Translations under genes and position numbers: made by a program
Shown: one piece after another, positions 1 through 9,682 of the stretch
Position numbering within the stretch: position 1 is the first letter of the stretch
Layout of the letters: every line of letters starts with the position of its first letter
DNA from: Mactra quadrangularis
Taxonomy: Eukaryota; Mollusca; Bivalvia; Venerida; Mactridae
Direction of reading: 5' to 3'
Length of the DNA stretch: 64,000 nucleotides
Assembly (NCBI GenBank): GCA_025267735.1
Contig: CM046295.1
Location: forward strand, 11,419,167 to 11,483,166
The notes under the pieces: model-generated
Databases searched by the model: none
What the model saw: the letters and a program-made list of their open reading frames with translations, nothing else
Told to the model about the DNA's origin: nothing

Positions 1-374
1 TATCTTTTCCTGATAAAATCTGAAGCAATCCAATTGGTAAGTAGGTCTTTACAGTTAGAATCCTCGGATAAAATCTTTCTTGTTAATTAAGATATTAACA
101 GAAGGGATGAAATTTAAATTGTTCTTTACCCTAAAAATACTTTTTTTGGCAAATTGACATTAAAAAGTAAGGGGAAAATCCGAGTAATCCAACTAGTAAG
201 ACCTATCTATTTGTAGAGTATACATGGGGAAATAACTGACTAAAGTCCCTTAATGTGGCTCGAGGACTGGGGACCTTAATTGTGTGGAAAGGACCTTTAT
301 TGTACGAAAAATAATTATTTTATCATAACCATCAAATCTATAATTATCTCTCACGTACTCATTTTCTTTTTTAG
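1..374 (+). other. Probable intron sequence ending in a splice acceptor
   Basis: AT-rich sequence with no credible reading frame. It ends in a pyrimidine-rich tract followed by TTTTTTAG at 367-374, a good 3' splice site. The TAG at 372-374 is also an in-frame stop, so the frame that follows is open only from 375. I read this as the end of an intron whose upstream exons lie outside the window. Confidence 0.45.
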
Positions 375-803
375 AGCACAGTGACGTCACATTCCTCTAC
401 ACAACAACTGACTTCAACTTCAGCATCAACAGAAATATCTACTTCCGGTGAACCTGTCGACACCGGAAGTGATAACTCTGAATCTAATTCTGAAGAAAAC
501 GATAATTCTGAAAGTAGATCCATTGGGTCTTCGGACAGTGACATAGAATCTGGCGATTCTAAAAGTATGTCGAGTTCTGATTCAGACGATACCGGAAGCA
601 CAGAAACCTCCACTTCCGGCGAAAGTAAATCGTCAAGTGATGACTCAACTTCCGGCAGTTCAGAAAATTCAAAATCCGAGGATATCGAGCACACGGGAAG
701 CCAGGATTCGGATTTAAGTTCAACCGCGAGTCAAAGTGACCTTGGTGGTGAAGATTCGAGTTTGAATAAGGATGATTCTGGCGAAACTTTAGATATGGAC
801 TAA
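375..803 (+). CDS. Terminal exon of an acidic Ser/Asp/Glu-rich low-complexity protein (partial)
   Basis: The frame opens at the acceptor AG (373-374) and runs 142 codons to TAA at 801-803. It has no ATG near its 5' end, so it is better read as the last exon of a gene than as a small complete gene. The product is dominated by Ser, Asp, Glu and Thr with almost no hydrophobic residues. Short recurring motifs such as TSGE and SSDSD are visible, with ACTTCCGG codons repeated about five times. Such tails occur in extracellular phosphoproteins (biomineral matrix, dentin-sialoprotein-like) and in disordered regions of nuclear proteins; composition alone cannot choose. Many S-D/E contexts would suit acidophilic kinases. 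The palindrome GTGACGTCAC lies at 381-390 inside the exon. The opposite strand is also open across 371-694, which is expected from the skewed codon use. Exon status is moderately likely; function is unknown. Confidence 0.55.
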   Translation, partial: STVTSHSSTQQLTSTSASTEISTSGEPVDTGSDNSESNSEENDNSESRSIGSSDSDIESGDSKSMSSSDSDDTGSTETSTSGESKSSSDDSTSGSSENSKSEDIEHTGSQDSDLSSTASQSDLGGEDSSLNKDDSGETLDMD

Positions 804-1079
804 CATAGAGGATACCTTGTTTGTTTTTTTGGTATTAGAGTATTTTTCTATAGTTTTATTGAGCTCTTGAGTTGAAATCTAAATGATCTTGTTCCTAAGT
901 GTGAATAGTTTTAAAAGTTCTGCTATATAGACTATAGTGGTTGTTGCACAAAATAGCAAATGTTTACGACTTAAGTCCCAAATGTTTAAATTTGAAAACA
1001 ATTCATTTAAGAACCATGCAAGCAATCCTTGTAATAGACTTATTTGTGACTTTACTGGCATATTAACATAGGTTTATGG
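804..1079 (+). other. Possible 3' UTR of the acidic-tail gene, otherwise featureless
   Basis: AT-rich with T-runs directly after the stop codon. No AATAAA is seen here; the nearest AATAAA lies near 1560, beyond a dispersed repeat. Nothing else is recognised. Confidence 0.25.
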
Positions 1080-1477
1080 CAATCTCCGTAAACAGATATC
1101 CTGTAGACTGTTGTCGTACAGGATCTCTACTGTCTCCGTGGAAGGTCACGTCGAGATGAACTTTGTGTCGACCAATCAATGCGTAGCTTTCATCTAGACG
1201 ATACACTATTACTAACATTTTGATTTCGTAATTTCAATTTTTTTACCAAGGGTTGCAAGCTAATTTAACAGCGGTATTATTCACAGTCTGCGATTGGACG
1301 GCTCATTTCAAATTGCGTGATGTAGACGATGTAAACAAGTTACGTATCATAACAATTTCGTCATTAATATTATGATGAGAAAAGGTTACTTGAACCTGAC
1401 CCTCGTTTGAAAAAGGCCAGATCTAAATTAGCGAGTAGGCGAGCGGAAAATTTAGATCGGGTTTTAATCAGATTGGG
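1080..1477 (+). repeat. Dispersed ~400-bp repeat, copy 1
   Basis: Nearly the full length matches the reverse complement of 30139-30536. Shared landmarks in order include ATCTCCGTAAACAGA, GTCACGTCGAGATGAAC, GCGTAGCTTTCATCTAGACG, CAGTCTGCGATTGGACGGCT, ATCATAACAATTTCGTCAT and GGGTTTTAATCAGATT. No long TIR or coding potential was seen. It is probably a non-autonomous mobile element of unknown class. Confidence 0.8.
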
Positions 1478-2703
1478 TTTATAGTAACATTTTGTTCTGC
1501 AAGTAAGGTGTTAACAAACGAGCACATAGTTATGTTTGATTGCAAATGCAGTGTTATTCAAATAAAAAAGGTCATACAAGGATACGCCGTACATAGAATG
1601 TACTTTAAAACAGTTACAGTGTTTATATATGATTGCACGCCAAGTGCTTGCACTTGTTGTTTTTTTGTTAGTGTACGAGTTCACTAGGTACAGACATTTC
1701 ACGAAGGTTCTTGTAATTCCATTAAAGTTTTTCAAAGAAATCAAGAAAAAATACGTATTCATGTTTGTTTATTCTTCATTAAAGTACACTTTCAAACTTA
1801 ATTAAGTGTTTGTTAAATAAATAATAAAATAGGTTTAGAAAAACATTGGAGCGTTTTGTTTACTTAAACTTATTAGTTTTGTTTTCTTTTCAGATGAACT
1901 GTGACAATAATTATTTAAGGTTTACTAACGCCACACACAGTGAAAAATTAATTGATGAAAGTCTGATAAAAACTCAACAAAAAGACAAGATATGTTTTAT
2001 TCATTACAATCTGTTTATCATTTTGCATGGATTAGATTTATTACATAACTTGCAATTTCAAAATATTTGACAATTTTTTTGACAAGAATTAGTAAAATTT
2101 ACCTCCTTTGCATAATTATGAAAATAGAATTTATACCGTAACAAGCGTTACGGTGTCAAAATGATAGATCACATACGACAGATTGACCGAGTGCACTTCC
2201 GTCATAGTTACGATCAATTTACTAAATGAGTATTTACACTATGAAGTCAGTTAGCCTTTGAAACGCAGACTAGAAACATGTAATTTAGGATATATAATTA
2301 TTAAGATGTTCGAGCGCTGTTAGCGGCTCGAACATATAAGTTAGGAACATTGCTTTGAATCTGGACATATAAGTTATGATATTAGATTTAGAACTTTATT
2401 AAGTATGTTTGTAAACAATAACGATCACGGACCATTATTAAACGTCATATACAAACGTGTGTTGTTATAAACTATATCCCAAGTATTAATGTTGGTGTTT
2501 GTGTACCAAACACATGATTCACACAACAGTGTGGCAACGTAATAATCCGTAGCATCCGCTACGCCACAAATTACATTTATTTCAAATGTCTTCATAAAAA
2601 GTCTATGTTGACATATAAATATCTAACATGATAAAAATCTAGAATTACTGTGTTCATACAAATAAAACTATTTCTAGAATTATTCAGGTGCCACAAAACA
2701 TAG
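1478..2703. other. AT-rich sequence with small hairpins and one weak exon candidate
   Basis: A pyrimidine tract with CAG at 1882-1893 precedes an open stretch (1894-2070, 58 codons then TGA) that could be a small exon, but length and composition are not convincing. Two hairpins are visible: ACCGTAAC/GTTACGGT near 2135-2155, and TGTTCGAGC paired with GGCTCGAACA around 2307-2335. Nothing else is recognised. Confidence 0.3.
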
Positions 2704-2714
2704 TTTGAGTTAAT

Positions 2715-3006
2715 GTTAGTTTGTTTTTACTGAGTTTAACGCCGTGTCAACACAAATTAGGTCATTTTACGGCGTCCAGTGCACCTAACCTAGCTGTCCT
2801 GGACCCTTGTCTATTACCAGTACTAACTTACCCATCCACAAGGCCGGAAACTTCTCCATATTATCGATGGAGGAAAATTGACATTAATGTCAAATTTTCA
2901 TGGAAGGGTATAACCTCCCCAGGTGGAATTCGAACCCGTACCCCCTTCGGGACACGAGATTCCAGATCCCGGCGTGCTGACAATTAACTGCGCTATCGAC
3001 CCGGGT
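2715..3006 (-). mobile_element. tRNA-headed SINE, copy 1 (family S1)
   Basis: On the minus strand it has a tRNA-like head with an A-box-like TAGCGCAG and B box GGTTCGAATTCC, then a conserved body (CCTTCCATGAAAATTTGACA) and a tail containing TGTTGACACGGCGTTAA-type sequence. It is flanked by a perfect 11-bp direct repeat TTTGAGTTAAT at 2704-2714 and 3007-3017, the expected target-site duplication. Copies of the same family lie at 4919-5215 and 32630-32896, with tail pieces at 40415-40545. Tail sequences of this kind are widespread in bivalves, but the named family cannot be confirmed here. Confidence 0.9.
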
Positions 3007-3103
3007 TTTGAGTTAATTGTATACCTTAAAGTTGAACAAGTACTTAAATAGGTACAGTTTATCTTGTCTTATTTAATTTTTAGGATTGTTTACTCTTAAA
3101 TGC

Positions 3104-3320
3104 TGACGTCATATGTTGGCAAATAAAAAGTTCGTCTGCTGCGAGTATAATAATAGAAATTTCAACTTGTCTTAAAGTGCTTTACTAAAGTACATTCTTT
3201 AATTCCTATAGAACCGCTATATGACGTCAGTCTTGGTCATGTTAAAAGTGCATCTACCAATGGTAAAGAAAGTTGTTGAAAGGAAATTAACAAAAAATAT
3301 TCTAGACTTTGATGACGTCA
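3104..3320. promoter_or_regulatory. Three CRE-type TGACGTCA palindromes in degenerate repeats
   Basis: The full 8-bp palindrome TGACGTCA occurs at 3104-3111, 3222-3229 and 3313-3320. The sequence after the first and third sites is similar (TGACGTCATAT followed by a GTCTGC motif), so the sites may have arisen from an old local duplication of about 100-bp units. TGACGTCA is the consensus for CREB/ATF bZIP factors. Whether they act is unknown; no gene start is visible nearby. Confidence 0.3.
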
Positions 3321-3565
3321 TATTTGAACAAAGAAAATCGTCTGCCACGGGTAAACATACTTGTTAAAATGTATTATAAGTAAATTCTATAGTTCAACGG
3401 GTTTAACTAAAAACGCACTATGAAACAAATTCATGCGCTAGATATTGGCTTTTAAAAGCTTTAATTGATGCAGAACTTTTCATTCCAAGATTCCTCCAAA
3501 ATAATAATGAGTTTTCGTCTCTCCAAAAGTGGAGAGTAACAAATAAAACCTTCCATGTTGGAATC

Positions 3566-3643
3566 TCATTCGGAACTACCTCGGCGATCTTCCGCGCAGA
3601 TAAATATGTCTTCGTAGATGATCGCCGAGGTTGTTCCGAATGA
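3566..3643. repeat. Short foldback element, 24-bp stem
   Basis: TCATTCGGAACTACCTCGG on the left is mirrored by CCGAGGTTGTTCCGAATGA on the right. Together with GGCGATC/GATCGCC this makes a stem of about 24 bp with one or two mismatches and a loop of about 30 nt. Relatives occur at 43114-43168 and, in part, within 12924-12996. The stem shares the TTCGGAAC..CCTCGG motif with the longer MITE family at 24756-25074. Confidence 0.85.
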
Positions 3644-3704
3644 TCTATGTTGGCAACATTTGGAAGTCTTCGGCGATTTTCCACTTATACCTCATTCTAT
3701 TCCA

Positions 3705-4090
3705 AACTCCTAACAGCGGTTACGTCACGCGTTGGCGCGTATTTTGTTCAGGGGAGGATCCAGAATTTTTTTCTAGGGGGGGGGGGGGTCCGAACTTTTT
3801 CTACGGGGGGTCCGAACTTTCAAACCGCAACCACATTATACACTGTTTGCAGAATAAACCAACATATTAATAATAACATCTAAATAACCTTTAAATCTTG
3901 TTAAGCACCGAGAAAATTTGCTTCATGCAACTTAAAATCGACTTACAGTTAAAAAAATACACTTATGTACAAGTACATTTTGGAAATTCTAGGGGGTCCG
4001 GACCTCCCTGCCCCCCATGCTAGATCCGCCTATGCTGTTGTTGATTCAACAAAGGGAAATAGTCGCTGTGGGGCGATTGATTCTACGCAT
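3705..4090. repeat. Composite repeat: GGATCC-type foldback element inside a second dispersed repeat
   Basis: The inner part starts with GGGGAGGATCCAGAA near 3752 and ends with CTAGATCCGCC near 4029, so its ends are roughly inverted; it also carries a G12-13 run near 3777-3788. The outer flanks (AACTCCTAACAGCGGTTACG before, GATTCAACAAAGGGAAA after) match a continuous repeat seen at 19295-19375, which implies that the inner element inserted into it. No coding potential. Confidence 0.55.
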
Positions 4091-4416
4091 ATATCTTCGT
4101 GCAAACTCGTCGTGGTGTCCTGAATGCATTAACATGTCAGAGATAGGTGGTAATGCATTCAACTGGTTTTTTCTTCAGTTTATTTTTTTCAAATTTTATT
4201 GATTTAATTAATCATAAACGCTCGACACTAATTGACATGATTCAATTAAATTGTCACAAGCTGTCAAACGTTCAAGTGTGTCGATCTATTTTCTAAAGAA
4301 AAGGTTAATTTTGAAAAAAAAATGAGATTGTTCTATGTTGATTTTGTTCTTCTACTCAAGTAGATTAAAGGATTTGGAACACTTCAATAATAATTGTTAT
4401 TCTTTGTAAATGGCGA

Positions 4417-4500
4417 ACACTTTACAGAAGTTACGTCACGAGTTGCACTTTCTTTCAATAAAGGGGAAGTAACCGCTGCGGGGAGTTGGACATTCACTAC
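4417..4500. repeat. Fragment of the dispersed 'GCGGTTACGTCACG' repeat
   Basis: Contains GTTACGTCACGAGTTGCA and AGTAACCGCTGCGGGGAG, related to the outer repeat at 3705-4090 and to 19295-19375. The two ends are roughly inverted with respect to each other. Confidence 0.45.
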
Positions 4501-4903
4501 CTTCAATGAATGGTCGAGGTGTTCTGAATTGGGAGCATTCATACTAAATATTAATTTGATACAGAAGATAAAGACAATTGGATTCCTATTGGTTTGAGTA
4601 TAGTAGCCTGGCTCCATTGGAAGAATGAGTCGGTTCAATAAATTATCGAAATATTTAAAGACAATTGATATGGTTTCTAAAGAACATACGGTCCAAATAA
4701 AATTGTGATGAACACTACTTTCACCTTTTTAACAAAATGACGAGAGACCAACGACATATTTTAATATTGAAAGTTCTTCAACATGTGACATTGGTCCCTC
4801 CACATGGAATGGTTATCTCTTGACTAAAGTGAACAGATATGACTATAGCTAGCTAACATTGCGTGTACATACAAACTATACGACAAGTCATATAACTGGC
4901 TTC

Positions 4904-5433
4904 CAGTAGCGTGTTCAGTTTATTTATTAATTTAATTTATTGGAGTTAACGCCGTGTCAACACAATTTAGGTCATTTTACGGCGTCCAGCGCACCTAACC
5001 TAGCTTTCCTGGACCATTGTCTATAACCAGTACTCACCTACCCTTCCACAAGGCTGGAAACTTCTCCATATTAACTAATCAATGGAGGAAAATCGACATT
5101 ATTGTCAAATTTTCATGGAAGGGTATAACCTCCCCGGGTGGGATTCGAACCCCCGCACCCCCTCGGGCACGAGATTCCAAATCCCGGCGCGCTACCATCT
5201 GCGCTTTCGACCCGGGTAGCGTGTTCAGTAACGACTGTTAGCTAACGTTACGGGTTCGAGTCAACTGAACCCGAAGACAACTCAACCCATGGATAACTCA
5301 ACTCAAAGTTGGGACAAGTCAACCCGTTAGTTGGTGATTAAGTTGTCTCGGGTTGAGTTGTCTTTGTGTTGAGTTCTTCCGACCCTAACGTTACGGAACG
5401 TTTTGGAATGTTCGGGATAATTGAACAGGCTAC
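4904..5433. mobile_element. MITE (family M1) interrupted by a SINE
   Basis: The left end CAGTAGCGTGTTCAG and right end AATTGAACAGGCTAC are the TIRs of the family also seen at 24756-25074 and 43899-44254. The MITE is split by the SINE at 4919-5215, with the MITE sequence GTAGCGTGTTCAG duplicated on both sides. The interior contains several short inverted motifs built on GGGTTGAGTTGTC/ACAACTCAACCC. Confidence 0.7.
4919..5215 (-). mobile_element. tRNA-headed SINE, copy 2 (family S1), inserted in a MITE
   Basis: On the minus strand it has a tRNA-like head with B box GGTTCGAATCCC, the same body and tail as copy 1, and a short AT-rich 3' tail. A perfect 13-bp target-site duplication, GTAGCGTGTTCAG, lies at 4906-4918 and 5216-5228. 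The duplication is MITE TIR sequence, so the SINE inserted after the MITE. The clean duplication and well-kept head suggest a fairly recent insertion. Confidence 0.92.
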
Positions 5434-5744
5434 AGATGTGGACGTTTTAATGTTACATGATACATTCCTTATAAAATATGCCTAATTCATTTCTTTTTCT
5501 TCTTCCAAGCGAAGGTATTTAATCCTGGTACTGGAGTGTTTAATACCATAGATAAAAACAGCGCATGCCCAATAAAAACAGAATTACATCAAATTAATTT
5601 TTATAACCAAGTACATGCCATGAACTGGAACAATACAGGTGAGAAGGCAGGGCTCTAGTTCATAACATAAACTGGCGAATGGCAGTTTGTGATGTTGGTC
5701 GGTAAGCTTTTCCACTTGCTGATGTTTCGTGGAAGAATCACTAT
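5434..5744. other. No recognised feature
   Basis: AT-rich sequence without convincing reading frames or repeats seen elsewhere in the window. Confidence 0.4.
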
Positions 5745-6141
5745 AGGGGCGTATTCGATTGGGCTGTCGGAACTGTGCCAGAATCAAATTCCGACTCTTC
5801 CACAGAATCTGCCAAACGAGTGAAATTGGATGTCGGAACTGAATCAAAAGGCAAAATCCGTAGGAAATATAATCGGTTCTTACTTTATTCATAGATAATA
5901 GTTAAATTGTTATCGTAAACAATCATTTAAAGATATAATTTTAACAACATTCGCTTTCAAACACCAAACTCACATGTTTGCAGTGATGCCGCCGCCATCT
6001 TAGGTATGAATTAACCGCGACCGATTCCGTTCACACCACCTAATTCAGAATGGGTAGAACGCTGCTAGAACACAGTTCCGACGCACTCGATTGGAGTTTT
6101 CCCTGTTCTAACAGTCGGAATTTCCAATCGAGCACGCCCTA
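5745..6141. mobile_element. TIR element of ~400 bp, single copy in window
   Basis: The left end AGGGGCGTATTCGATTGG is mirrored at the right end (CCAATCGAGCACGCCCT). The similarity extends inward through GTCGGAACTG on the left and the complement of CAGTCGGAATT on the right, giving an imperfect TIR of roughly 40 bp. No clear target-site duplication and no coding capacity. Probably a non-autonomous DNA transposon of unknown superfamily. Confidence 0.7.
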
Positions 6142-6617
6142 GATCTAAGATCTATAGGATGAATATGATGACAGAAGCTGGTAATAAAGGTCTTACTGGA
6201 CAATGAGGTATATTAACAGTGTCTTGGTGTATCCTGATGAGCATATTGAAGCGAGCAAGATATCGTCAATGCAAGATATCGTCAATGTTGTAAAGTCTAA
6301 CAGCCAAGGTTCTACACCATTCTGGTGATGCCGACTGGAGTGCGGTCAGTGTACTGTCTATATACGAACATTGTTGCTCTTATTTGGACCTGCTCTAAGG
6401 TGTTAGTCTCCGTGACCGTACAGTAATCCAATATAACTTAGATGAGTATTCAAGTGCAGGCTGAAAAATGGTAGTATGAGTTGCACTCTTTACTTGCTGC
6501 GTATCTCCTAGGTTCCGCCCGATGAAACCAAGTGTACGGTTATCCTTTGCTGTTGCAATGGTTACATGTATTCTTTTTTTTAGAAAAAGAAACGAAGTAC
6601 ATAAATTGGATTAAATG
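6142..6617. other. Mostly featureless; a short direct repeat
   Basis: A 16-bp motif, GCAAGATATCGTCAAT, is repeated in tandem around 6255-6288. Nothing else is recognised. Confidence 0.4.
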
Positions 6618-7015
6618 CTTTTTGTGCAAACAGGTTGCTAACTACGTAGGGCGTCGGGAAAATGTGTTTAAACAAGTAACAAACTACATTAAGGTACCAA
6701 AAAACCCGTGCAAATCTTGCGACACCAGGATTAGGGGCTGATTTTGCTGTTCTATAGCCATATATAGCCATATTGCACGGTATACTTTGCGGCTCTGTTG
6801 CCATGGCGCACCTCGGTGTGCACCTGTGATTTTTGTGTAGTTAGGTTGTTAACCATCTAGGGCACCTGAAAAACGTGTTTAAACACGAAACCCACCAGGT
6901 TCAGGTACCGAGAAACCCCGTGCAAATCTTGCGACAACAGGATGAGGGGCGACTTTGGGGCTCTGTAGCCAACGCGCATCTCAGTGCGCAGGTATGATTT
7001 TTGTGCAAATAGGTA
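6618..7015 (+). repeat. Direct tandem duplication, two diverged ~170-210 bp units
   Basis: Both units share, in order, TTTTTGTG, a GTTGCTAAC/GTTGTTAACC motif, GTGTTTAAAC, CCGTGCAAATCTTGCGACA, AGGGGC, GGCTCTGT and a GTGCGC-like run before the next TTTTTGTG. Unit 1 is 6618-6829 and unit 2 is 6830-6996; a third unit starts at 6996 (TTTTTGTGCAAATAGG) and is cut short. Confidence 0.8.
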
Positions 7016-8728
7016 ATAATAAGACAGGGCAGAGCGCAATGATCGTGTGACCACATACACGACTCATGCAGGTTGTTTCGTCATCGTGATGGCCCTGGAC
7101 TGTCTCTATATACATGGAAACACGTCTATTTGTCATTTTCATGTCAACATTTAATAATAACCTTGTTACACGATTATCTCATCATTACATCAGAACAACG
7201 TCTCACACGTCGTATTTCTGTGCAGTTCAGACTACATTACTACATAAACTAAATTCATAGATCTACTTTTTCACATTATGATCTCTCAAAATGCCAATAT
7301 TTTTCCGACAAAACTATTTTAATGGTTTCATATTGTTTGCATATTTTTAAATATGAGAGGCAATGCATTAAACTGACGTAACCCGGGTGCGTAGAAATTC
7401 ATTTTATGTATTTTTGAATATATTTTTGTTTATCATAATACTGCATTATGACCATGGCACCCTTCCTGTCTTCGATTATAGGAGGTTGGATTTTAAACAA
7501 TATGAATTTTTCGAAGGGATAGTAAGTACAGAAATGTATGAAATGGACATAGCAAATTTACCAATTAATCCATTTTAAGGAGTACATGTATTCATTAATA
7601 TTTTTTTCAAATTTCTCTCAAGATGAAAGAAATATTAAATCATTTTAATACATGTATAGTTATTTAATTAAATGTAGGGAGGCGAGACAGGATAGAGCGC
7701 CATGATCGTGCGACCACATGCACGACTCATGCAGGTTGTTTCGTCATCTCACGATGACGAACTCAGAAAACAAAGCGTTTGACCAAGTCCTAACAAAACA
7801 TCAACGGCTCTGGTAACCATGCCATATTTCCCTTCTCTAAGAAAAAGGGATGACTTGGTGTTTAGGAACGACCAGATCCAGTAAAATGCTTCGCCAGAAA
7901 AAGGCAAACGCTTGACAAAGTGAACAGACGCAGCTTGTCTGTTTGTTACAATTAAGAACGTCTATAGATCTATATACAAAATATTAATTACAAGGTTTTT
8001 AGTTAAATCATACCACTGTACATAATTTATTAGTATGTCAAATAAATCGTACATTTGATTAATTTACTTGAAATTTCATAACTATCATTAATACGTTTTT
8101 TTTTCAGATCACAATTTAATTGCTTTTTTAATTTGATAGTGCAGTTTATTTGTATTTGATAACAACTCACAAAATTTAGGATTAATCTTCCATAATTATC
8201 TTCCCCATATTAAATGTCCTTTTTACAGTATTTAACTATTGTTACATGCTCTGCCCTTTAGGACCCAAATAGCTCAGTCGGCTAAAGGGAAGGAACGGAA
8301 ATAATCATATGAAATGAAAAGTTCAAGAGGTCGCTGGTTCGAATCCTAGCTAATGCATAAATTTTATTTTTATATTTAATTTTTTATTATACATGTATAT
8401 CTATATTTTATATTATACAAACATGTATTTACGTATTAAGAGGTAACATTGACATATTGAGATATATGCTGAGAGGAAAAAAGTTAAGTCAGTAAGAATG
8501 TTTTATTAATATTTTATTATAAACCCCATTTTATTGACAAAAAATTGATTTGTAACAAAATGTATTCAATCGACAGAATATTGAACATTTTTACAAAAAA
8601 AAGTTTGATGAGATTATTGATAATTCCAGCCATGATAACAGCATAAGGGTAAGAATAAAAAATCACAAACTAATCAGTATCTGGTATGTCCACCCCTAGC
8701 TTGAATGACAGCCAATCAACGTCGTCTC
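7016..8728 (+). repeat. Segmental duplication, copy 1 (partner 12650-14430)
   Basis: Matches 12650-14430 over nearly its full length with small differences. Copy 2 carries a ~70-bp insertion at about 12924-12996 that is absent here. The segment holds an internal direct repeat (GACAGGATAGAGCGCCATGA-type, near 7020 and near 7685), a tRNA-like sequence, and the last ~18 codons of a Tc1-like transposase (8673-8728, minus). At 8729 the sequence switches to a second copy of part of itself (8036-8170 resembles 8730-8850), so the right border is a rearrangement junction. Confidence 0.85.
8261..8356 (+). repeat. tRNA-like sequence, copy 1 (not a functional tRNA)
   Basis: Has an A box (TAGCTCAGTCGG) and a B box (GGTTCGAATCC), but about 60 nt separate them with no obvious anticodon arm, and the acceptor ends do not pair. 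A second copy at 13973-14068 is identical in these parts. It could be a decayed tRNA, a SINE head, or a tRNA with an inserted segment. Confidence 0.6.
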
Positions 8729-9417
8729 CAAGTAAATCGTACATGGGATTATTTTACTTGAAATTTCATTACTATCATTAATACGTTTTTTACAAATCAC
8801 AATTTAATTGCTTTTTTTAATATGATAGTGCAGTTTATTTGTATTTGTATCCCTTTATTTGATTAAATAACTATATTGAAAATGATTTGTATTTTTTGTG
8901 AATATATTAGATATAAAAAAATGCGAATTTTCATTGACTGCACAATTTTTTAATCAAAGCTTGATGATGAAATTAATATTTACAATATATCTATATAAAT
9001 AAGGGTTATGTAATTGACTCAAAAATATGTAAATAAGTTAAAACTCATTAAATAAGTCGGTCATATTGACCCGAAAAGTAATAGAGTCAGATAAAAATGC
9101 TTTATGCAGCATGTCAACAATTTTTTTAATAAACGTTTGTATAAAGATAGGGTGACTTTAATTGACTCAAATCTATACATTATGTTTAAACACAGATTTA
9201 TAACTTGGGTATACATGTACTGATCAGAGTTTTTTTATTCTTTTATCTGAAACATTGACCCAATATACATGGTTAATATTGGGTTCTTGTCTTTCTCACA
9301 TTGCATTGACTAAGATATACTATCTCTGAATTGTAACATTTTAATCAAAATAGACGGCCTAAGGATCTACTAAATGGTCTGCACATTTTTTAAAGGCAGT
9401 GTATTCATACAACCAAC
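8729..9417. other. AT-rich sequence with a local duplication
   Basis: 8730-8850 repeats 8036-8170 (AAATCGTACAT, ACTTGAAATTTCAT, CACAATTTAATTGC). The rest is AT-rich with no recognised feature. Confidence 0.5.
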
Positions 9418-9682
9418 AAAAAATATGTTTTATTGCTTTTAATATCTATTTTTTCCACTGCTCCCAACTTTGAAAACATCCGTTTCAACCCTATAACCAA
9501 AGTATGTCCAACCCATTTTTATCATAGGCGAACAGTACTAAGGTCGCGACACAGGACTTTGAAAATAATTGAAACCCGGTTGCTCGCCTGAGCGCTCAGG
9601 CTTTGGTTATAGGGTTGGAACGAATGTATTCAATGTTTGGAGCAGTGGAAAAATAGATATTAAAAGCAATAAAACATATTTT
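9418..9682. repeat. Inverted repeat with ~85-bp arms
   Basis: The left arm 9418-9502 (AAATATGTTTTATTGCTTTT ... CCCTATAACCAAAG) is mirrored by the right arm 9601-9682 (CTTTGGTTATAGGG ... AAAAGCAATAAAACATATTT), with a spacer of about 98 bp. It would fold into a long hairpin; probably a foldback or MITE-type element. Confidence 0.85.

Noticed and set aside
1894..2070. Internal exon after a good CAG acceptor
   Set aside because: Only 58 codons in AT-rich DNA with no family resemblance and no matching donor; noted as weak in the region entry but not called.
8261..8356. Functional tRNA gene
   Set aside because: A and B boxes are present, but the acceptor stem and anticodon arm cannot be formed and the spacing is too long.
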